A DNA stretch of 64,000 nucleotides from Raphanus sativus (Eukaryota > Streptophyta > Magnoliopsida > Brassicales > Brassicaceae), in the NCBI RefSeq assembly GCF_000801105.2, contig NC_079514.1:10912001-10976000 (forward strand), in the 5' to 3' direction. Shown here one piece after another: positions 57,474 to 64,000 of the stretch (position 1 is the first letter of the stretch; each line of letters starts with the position of its first letter). A program made the position numbers and the translations under genes. A model generated the notes under the pieces. It saw only the letters and a list, made by a program, of their open reading frames with translations, searched no databases and was not told the origin of the DNA.

Positions 57474-60400
57474 ATGGCGGAGATGAATGATCTCTCGTTT
57501 TCGGTAGCATCCATCGTCGAAGACGTTCTTCAACAGCATAGCAGCCGATCAAGCGACGCTGGATCCTTGTTGGTTCCCCGGAGAGTCGAGGAATCTTGTG
57601 AGTTTTCTCTTCTCTTCTCATCGTGTATACAATTCGTTTCGTGATTTCCTAGATCCTTAATCCGTCAGTCCAATGATGATTTTGAGTTTTAACGATGTAA
57701 CTGCCTTTGTTTTATAGATCATTGTAGAGGCTTATTATCGAGATTTCAAGTCTCTCTATGTTTCTGCTTTCTTATTTCTATATAAATGAATTGCTGGTGT
57801 AGCTTTAAGAAGATACGAAGCTGCGGGATGGCTTAGAGAAACGATCGGAGTCTCTGGCGGTAGAGATTTTCCGGCGGAGCCTTCTGAAGAAGATTTTAGG
57901 CTTGGGCTGCGAAGCGGGATCGTGCTTTGCAATGTTCTTAACAAAGTTAATCCTGGCTCTGTCTCTAAGGTAAGAAGACTTCTTCACATCTTTAAAAAAA
58001 ACTGTATCGTACGTAGATGAAATTAGAGTTTATAGATAGATGATGGATTAGATTAGATCCGATTCGATCGCTCTACTTTTAATTCACTGTTACGAGGATT
58101 AAAAGCATCTTCTTCTTACAGGTTGTTGAAGCGCCTGATGACGTTGCAGATGGAGCTGCGCTCTGTGCTTTCCAGTACTTTGAGAACATCAGGAATTTTC
58201 TTGTTGCTATAGAGGAGATCGGGTTGCCATCTTTTGAAGCTTCTGACATGGAGAAGGTAGAATATATATATAGTGAACGACTTGAAAAGAAGATATAGCT
58301 TTTCTTCCATCATTGATTTTTTTATTTTTATTTTCTCCAGGGAGGAAAGTCTATAAGGATAGTAAACTGTATCCTCGCACTTAAATCTTACAGCGAGTGG
58401 AAACTGAAAGGTGGAACTGGTCCGTTTAGATATGGATCCAACATGAAGAATAATTTTGGATCCAGAAAACCCTTTCTGAGGAAAAGCTCGGAGCCGTTTA
58501 TGAGCTCCATGTCGAGAACTCATCCGTCGAATGATCAACCTGATGTTGGGCAAGAAGTGAGTGATAAGTGGAAATGTTTGTTTCTATGGCATAGTTTCTG
58601 GTGGTTGTTGACAAATGTATCTCTGTTTTACTTTGCAGGGTGATTCTAGATCTATCAACGCGCTTGTTCGCTCATTTATTTCAGAAAGAAAGCATGAAGA
58701 CATTCCAAGTGTAAGAAAGAACTCTGCTTTATTGCACTTGTCTTTGTTGGATGAAAGCTTTCTTCTTGGAATTTTAAGTGCTCTGATGTCTATCTAATTT
58801 TAATCGTAGGTTCAGCATTGTTAGCAAGACTAGTAGATGCTACTTCGCAATTGTTATTGGAAATCTAATTTATTTTCTATTTCCATCTTCTCAGGTTGTA
58901 GAGTCTGTGCTGCTCAAAGTTATGGAAGAAGTCCAGCAGCGGTTGTCACTTCACAATGAAATGGTGAGGGACAGTGGGTTAATCGTGATGTTATTTTCTT
59001 TGGAGTGAAAATTTTCAGTTAGTCCAAGGTTTGTATCTAGCTTGTTGATGTTATGAAACTTGTTTTTGATTTGCCTATTTTTTTCAGATGAAGTCAAGTT
59101 CAAAGCTTATTTCAGAAGATGATTCGTCATACGAGACAGTGGTACAGTCTCAGCAGTGTGACGTAAGACAACAAGAGGAAGCAGAAGAAAACAGTCCGTC
59201 ACAGGTTGAAGAAGAAAAGATTCAAAGAATAAATTCTGAACACGACGAAGAACAGGCAATTCTTCTTAATCAACAAAAGCACATCCAGGTAACTTCCATT
59301 GTGTTGCAACTTTGTGGCTTTGGGGGATTTTTTAACACCATATTGTGAAAATACTCTTTTCTATCTTCTATTCTCAGTATAGCAATCACAAGTTAGAAGG
59401 AGCTTGAGTTTTGTTTAAATGCCTGCAGGAATTGAAGCAAACTTTATACACTACGAAAACGGGGATGAAACTACTGCAGAAGAAGTATCAAGAAGACTTT
59501 CTTCACCTAGGTGTCAACTCAGATCATGTTCTTGCTATGTCCTTGTTCAGGCCTTAAGTTTATTTAGTGAAAACATAACGTGTAAATGTTTTTGGTTGTC
59601 ACACAGGCACGCATTTGAATGGTTTAGCTTACGCGGCTACGGGATACAAAAGAGTTCTTGAAGAAAACCGCAAATTGTACAACCTAGTGCAAGACCTAAA
59701 AGGTACCTTCACAGAACAAAATGATTTGTGTCAGTCAAACTTGAAGGATCTTGAATTGGTTCCTTTTAGTCCTTTTATCTGCATAAAGACCTCACTCTTG
59801 GTAATTCTTAGGAAACATACGGGTGTACTGTCGGGTTAGGCCATTCATGCCCGGCCAACCAACTAGTTTGAGTACCGTGGAAAACATAGAAGAAGGAACT
59901 ATCACGATCAGAGTGCCATCAAAGTATGGGAAAGAAGGACACAAACCATTCATGTTCAACAAAGTCTTTGGTCCTTCCGCAACACAAGGTATAGAAGGCC
60001 TTAATTTTATGGTCCTATAATGTTTATTTTAGTTTGTTTCTGTGTGAATAACATTAGTGAACGAATCCTTTGTTCTTCAGAGGAAGTGTTTTCAGACATG
60101 CAGCCTTTGGTACGGTCGGTTCTTGATGGCTACAATGTCTGCATCTTTGCTTACGGCCAAACCGGGTCCGGGAAAACTTTTACCATGGTAAGAGCTGCTA
60201 CTATACTGGTTCTGCTATATTTCCTGGATGATGATTAGATTGTTGTGCATTCAACATACTATGGAGTTTTTGGAATCTTTCTATAACACCAAATTCCTAA
60301 ATTTCCGAACTATTCTAGTCAGGGCCCAAGCAACTGACAGAAGAAAGCCTAGGTGTGAACTACAGGGCACTAGCAGACCTGTTTCTCTTATCGGATCAAA

Positions 60401-62455
60401 GAAAAGACACGACCAGCTACGAAATCTCGGTTCAGATGCTTGAAATTTACAACGAGCAAGTCAGAGATCTACTTGCCACAGATGGCCAAACTAAAAGATA
60501 TCCTTTCGATCAATAATAGCTTTACTGTCTCTTCATCTTCAAGACGTATGAGATATTTTGATTTTGTTTGATCCTTAACTCTTGATTACATTGGAAATCA
60601 GAAACAACTCTCACAATGGAATTAACGTTCCGGAAGCAAATCTAGTGCCAGTCTCATCGACGGCTGACGTTATTCAGCTGATGGATGTGGGACAAATGAA
60701 CCGTGCAGTGAGCTCTACAGCCATGAATGACAGAAGTAGTCGATCTCACAGGTCTGGTTTTCTTTCTTGAGTACTCCGTTGCATAACTCGTTCTAACCCC
60801 AATATTCTTTATATATTTGGCAGCTGTGTCACTGTTCATGTTCAAGGCAGAGACCTCACATCTGGGGCTATCCTCCATGGTTCTATGCACCTGGTAGATC
60901 TGGCAGGAAGCGAGAGAGTGGACAAGTCCGAGGTGACTGGAGACAGGCTAAAGGAGGCTCAACACATCAACAAGTCCCTCTCGGCTCTCGGAGATGTTAT
61001 CTCTTCACTTTCCCAGAAGAATTCTCATGTGCCTTACAGAAATAGTAAACTCACCCAGTTGCTGCAGGACTCCCTCGGTAATATCCTCATATCTCGTTGC
61101 ATTTGTGTATGTATATACTCAGCACTCGAATCTTATACAAAACATATACTTATTTTCATCCCAACTTGTGTTTGTATGTTATATCAGGAGGATCAGCCAA
61201 AACGCTTATGTTTGTCCACGTTAGTCCAGAAGCTGAAACTGTTGGAGAAAGTATTAGCACTCTGAAGTTTGCTGAACGAGTGGCGAGTGTTGAGCTAGGC
61301 GCTGCTCGTGTGAACAAAGATAACTCAGAGGTCAAAGAGCTTAAAGAACAGGTCTTTGAAACATACACTGTGACCATACTTTTTTTTTTTGCTGCATATC
61401 TATTTGCTGTTTTCGTTCATTTTAGCCATTAGTATCGTGTCACTGATATGATCATGTTCTCGTGGGATTTCAGATTGCTAATCTTAAAATGGCTCTAGCG
61501 AGGAAAGATAATGGTAATGGTAGCGAGGCCCAACCAACCCCTCCACCACAAAACCAGAGAATATCGAGAAGAAGATCACTTGAAACTCCTGTCTTTCGAC
61601 CCAAACTTCCTACCATGGCAAACGCACCAAGCAACCTTAAGCCCCAGGTTATGGATCTAAGTGGTCCAGAGGTATGTTTGCTTCCAGGAATACCAAAGTA
61701 GTTCAAGAATTAAAGATGAACAGAATTTACAAAATTCATGTAACTATATGCAGGCTTTTAGTGATACTGCGTCTTCAAGAAGACACAGCTTAGATCTCCA
61801 TGAGCTAATGAAATCTTCTATTCCGTCGTGGTCGAGGCAAACTGTCGACACAAAAGAAGAGGATAGAGAATTTAAGTCAGGGGAGTGGATAGATAAGCAC
61901 ACAGAGTTGAATCAAGATGATAATTTACTTTCTCCGGATAAATTCTACCCACTACAACAATCGCTGTATGCTTACTCGCATTCCATTTAACCAACAACAG
62001 TTTCATACATCACATGTATCTCTCTAACATCTTTTCAAATGACAGAAACGGTGGGAAACAAGATTTCGAAGTGCAGAGTATTACAGATAACGAATCTGAT
62101 GGCGTAGCTAGCGACTGCTCAGATTCTGATCTGATGTGGCGACTGAACGTTCAAGTGAATGTGCCTAGAGTTTCTAATAAACAAAGTTCAGCAAACCCCA
62201 AACCGAAGAAAGTTAAGCCAAAAACTACCAAAGTCTCAGAAACCAGGTAATACATCTATTAAATTGTTATTAACTGTCTGTAATATTTTTTTTGGTTGCT
62301 GTTGTTTTGATGAGGAGCCTTTGTCTTTCTCTTGTGGCAGAAGTTTAATTCCATCGCTGATACCAGCACCAAGCAAGAGACCTCCTAACACCGTGACTTC
62401 GCAGCCGCAACGACCAACCAGAGATGGAAGACGCAGACTGAGTTTAGGCAAGTGA
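57474..62455 (+). CDS. KATD: Kinesin-14 with calponin-homology domain (KATD/ATK4 type)
   Basis: Microtubule motor with an N-terminal actin-binding-type CH domain; orthologue of At5g27000. Nineteen exons join in frame: 57474-57597, 57803-57969, 58122-58256, 58341-58556, 58639-58710, 58895-58963, 59088-59288, 59429-59510, 59607-59702, 59812-59988, 60081-60187, 60319-60497, 60590-60751, 60824-61077, 61188-61351, 61474-61671, 61754-61965, 62046-62246, 62341-62455. The product is 976 residues, near the Arabidopsis length. The CH domain spans about residues 40-160 ([26 protein letters not shown]). A coiled coil follows at ~300-390. The internal motor starts at [11 protein letters not shown], with P-loop [13 protein letters not shown], switch I NDRSSRSH and switch [11 protein letters not shown] neck and a basic tail (RRRLSLGK) follow. 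Intron 12 is U12-type. All other junctions checked are GT-AG. Confidence 0.95.
60498..60589 (+). other. U12-type AT-AC intron in KATD
   Basis: Donor ATATCCTTT, branch-site-like ATCCTTAAC near 60571-60579, and an end GATTAC 11 nt after the branch A. Length 92 nt. Removal joins ...GQTKR to [10 protein letters not shown] in frame within the motor domain. Confidence 0.88.
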
Positions 62456-63340
62456 ACATGTTTACACCAGTTTTTTTTTGTTGTAAAGAGTTAAATCAAG
62501 GAGACAACAACAAAAAAAAGATTTGTTTTTGTATATTGTGAGCAAACTCTTTCTGTTTGTTCAAAAGACATAATCTCAAATATGCTGTGTTGAGTGTACA
62601 AAGAATCATTCCTTATTATACAATCTTGTTTTGGATCTCTCACTTACGTGTGCATGTATAATTTTGTTTTTTAGCAACCAAATGTAGTTCAAAGGGGGGA
62701 CAGATTTAACAAAAGAAAATTCTTGTGAATATTCGTAGCACATATCACAAGAATTTACAGTATGATGGTGTAGGTAAGCATCAAGCATATAAACCAAAAA
62801 TCGAAATGGAATCCAACCGAAAAAAACAAACTCAAAACGTGTTCACGATTCTCTAGGAAAAACTCAAAAACCTAAATAAATATTCAAATAACTAAACTAT
62901 AGTTTATATAATTGAAAATATTAATTATATAATTTCAAATTTACCAAATATTCTAAACCGAACAATAAAATAAAACAAATTATTTGATTATTTTGTACCC
63001 AAAATATTTAAAATTATCGAATTATTAAAGAAACTGAATAATTTTTATCTGAAATTTCAATTTATCTAAATTATTTAATGATCCAAAATCCAAAAGTTTT
63101 TTTTTTTTGAACAAAAATCCAAAAAGTTGATTTTTATCCGAATAAACAGCTCCTAACAGGTGATTCTTGTTTCTCTAGAACCTAAAAGCATCATTATCCC
63201 AAAGCCCTATTTAAGAGTTCTTATTTTTTTTAATACTTTTAATTAGTAAAAATGAGTTAAGAGACAAGAATAAGAAACTCAAACATTTATGTGATCCAAT
63301 GCAAGTATTTTAATTGAAAGTTCTTAATTTTTTTTTTTTA
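62456..63340. other. KATD 3' region and AT-rich spacer
   Basis: 3' UTR followed by very AT-rich non-coding DNA. No gene seen. Confidence 0.5.
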
Positions 63341-63341
63341 A

Positions 63342-63560
63342 AGTTCAACCTTTGAGTGATTTCAAGTTCAAGAAGCAGCTGGGATCCTCGGTCGTGGACG
63401 TGACGGAAGAGATGATCTCTTGCGTAAGAGAGAATCCACCAGAGCTTCTTTTAGATGATGTGTTTGTGTGGAGTCAAGTGTTTGGCGGCAGTGGAGGATC
63501 TGCAGAAAGGATGTGTGAGGAAATGGGAGTGCTGTTTCTTGGGAAAGATAGTGTCCCTCA
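63342..63560 (+). pseudogene. NBP35-like iron-sulfur assembly factor fragment
   Basis: VQPLSDFKFKKQLGSS, VDVTEEMISCVRENPPELLL and GGSAERMCEEMGVLFLGK resemble the C-terminal exon of plant NBP35, the cytosolic Fe-S scaffold P-loop ATPase (family pattern: GGGAERMCREMGVPFLGKVP). The usual VPMDP after FLGK has become DSVPQ, and the sequence runs into low-complexity His/Leu codons. The nucleotide-binding part is absent, so this is a fragment. Identification is from memory. Confidence 0.55.
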
Positions 63561-63760
63561 GATTCATCAGCTTCATCATCACCTTCTCCTTCTCCATTCT
63601 CTTCTTCCTTCCCTTCAGCCTATAAACCAAACAAAACAATCAAACGTGTAAAGACTTGTTGTGGGCTCCTTTATAATAAACTGTATTTTGTTATACCTTT
63701 AGTTTTGCTTCAAGCTTCTCCAAAACCTCCAACTTGTGCAGATCTACAAAGACAGAACGT
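63550..63760 (-). other. Acidic open segments with splice signals, unrecognised
   Basis: The minus strand has an acceptor TTTGTAG followed by DLHKLEVLEKLEAKLK and a donor GTATAA, then an acceptor TTTATAG followed by AEGKEEENGEGEGDDEADES. An acidic C-terminus like this occurs in RNA polymerase III subunit RPC7/Rpc31-type proteins, but the match is too short to name. It overlaps the NBP35-like fragment on the other strand. Confidence 0.3.
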
Positions 63761-63885
63761 AAACTTTGTTTAAAAACATTGTTGAAACTAATGAAAAAAA
63801 GTTGCATACTTGATTTACCCTTTTCACAACAATGCAGCAGATTGTAATTTCAAAAGGAACAAGAAGAGATGGGAAGGAACTAACC

Positions 63886-63984
63886 TCCAACATCTTGGCT
63901 GCATTTTTCAGTCCACGAGCGACTGTGTCCATTCCACTGATATGAGCAATGAACAAGTCTTCAATATCTGTAATCTCTCGCCTC
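63886..63984 (-). pseudogene. Xylose isomerase-like exon
   Basis: The minus strand, after an AAACAG acceptor, reads RREITDIEDLFIAHISGMDT then VARGLKNAAKMLE, followed by a GT donor. This closely resembles a C-terminal segment of plant xylose isomerase. The next expected exon is not found in the 140 bp downstream, where unrelated sequence lies. The rest of the gene, if any, is outside the window. A real gene continuing to the right cannot be excluded. Confidence 0.5.
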
Positions 63985-64000
63985 CTGTTTGATCAAAAAC

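Overview
This is plant nuclear DNA from the mustard family, most likely Brassica or a close relative such as Raphanus. Genes have many short, AT-rich introns. The host genes follow the order of an Arabidopsis chromosome 5 segment (about At5g26830 to At5g27000): threonyl-tRNA synthetase, an EFR3/SRL2-like relic, LON1, CBP60G, GATA23, DPD1, Di19-6 and the kinesin KATD. Names rest on remembered protein similarity; no search was run.

Layout. 1-8640: 3' part of the threonyl-tRNA synthetase gene, a decayed EFR3-like remnant, and a complete LON1 organelle protease gene (19 exons, with an extra in-frame upstream AUG). 8.6-10.5 kb: spacer with a SINE-like element. About 10.6-18.8 kb: a Mutator-like element (MULE-1) with a DUF1985/AT-hook gene (+) facing an intact MuDR-type transposase (-). 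20.3-31.1 kb: host block CBP60G, GATA23, DPD1 and Di19-6, with a 1.25-kb non-autonomous Helitron between GATA23 and DPD1. 31.6-34.1 kb: two copies of a 340-bp repeat around a HIG1-like gene fragment. About 34.6-46.7 kb: a second, larger MULE (MULE-2) with a frameshifted transposase (+) facing a DUF1985-Ulp1 protease gene (-). Its introns and ends are full of palindromic GACGACTTA/TAAGTCGTC arrays. 47257-53103: a complete, very young Ty1/copia retrotransposon on the minus strand, with a perfect target-site duplication. 57.4-62.5 kb: KATD, a calponin-homology kinesin-14 with 19 exons. The right edge holds relics resembling NBP35 (+) and xylose isomerase (-).

The host genes are independent plant loci, not an operon: translation, organelle protein quality control, immunity (CBP60G), auxin-dependent lateral root founding (GATA23), organelle DNA turnover (DPD1), stress transcription (Di19) and microtubule/actin motility (KATD).

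Main observations. (1) Two textbook AT-AC U12-type introns, one in Di19-6 and one in KATD. (2) The palindromic repeat system of MULE-2, including a ~240-bp-arm inverted repeat and a 51-bp palindromic satellite inside an intron. (3) A probable assembly artefact: 39672-41489 and 41590-43404 are the same sequence either side of exactly 100 Ns, consistent with unmerged contig ends. (4) A DUF1985 protein that has an AT-hook where relatives have a Ulp1 protease. (5) A young copia element with a gag stop inside a likely intron.
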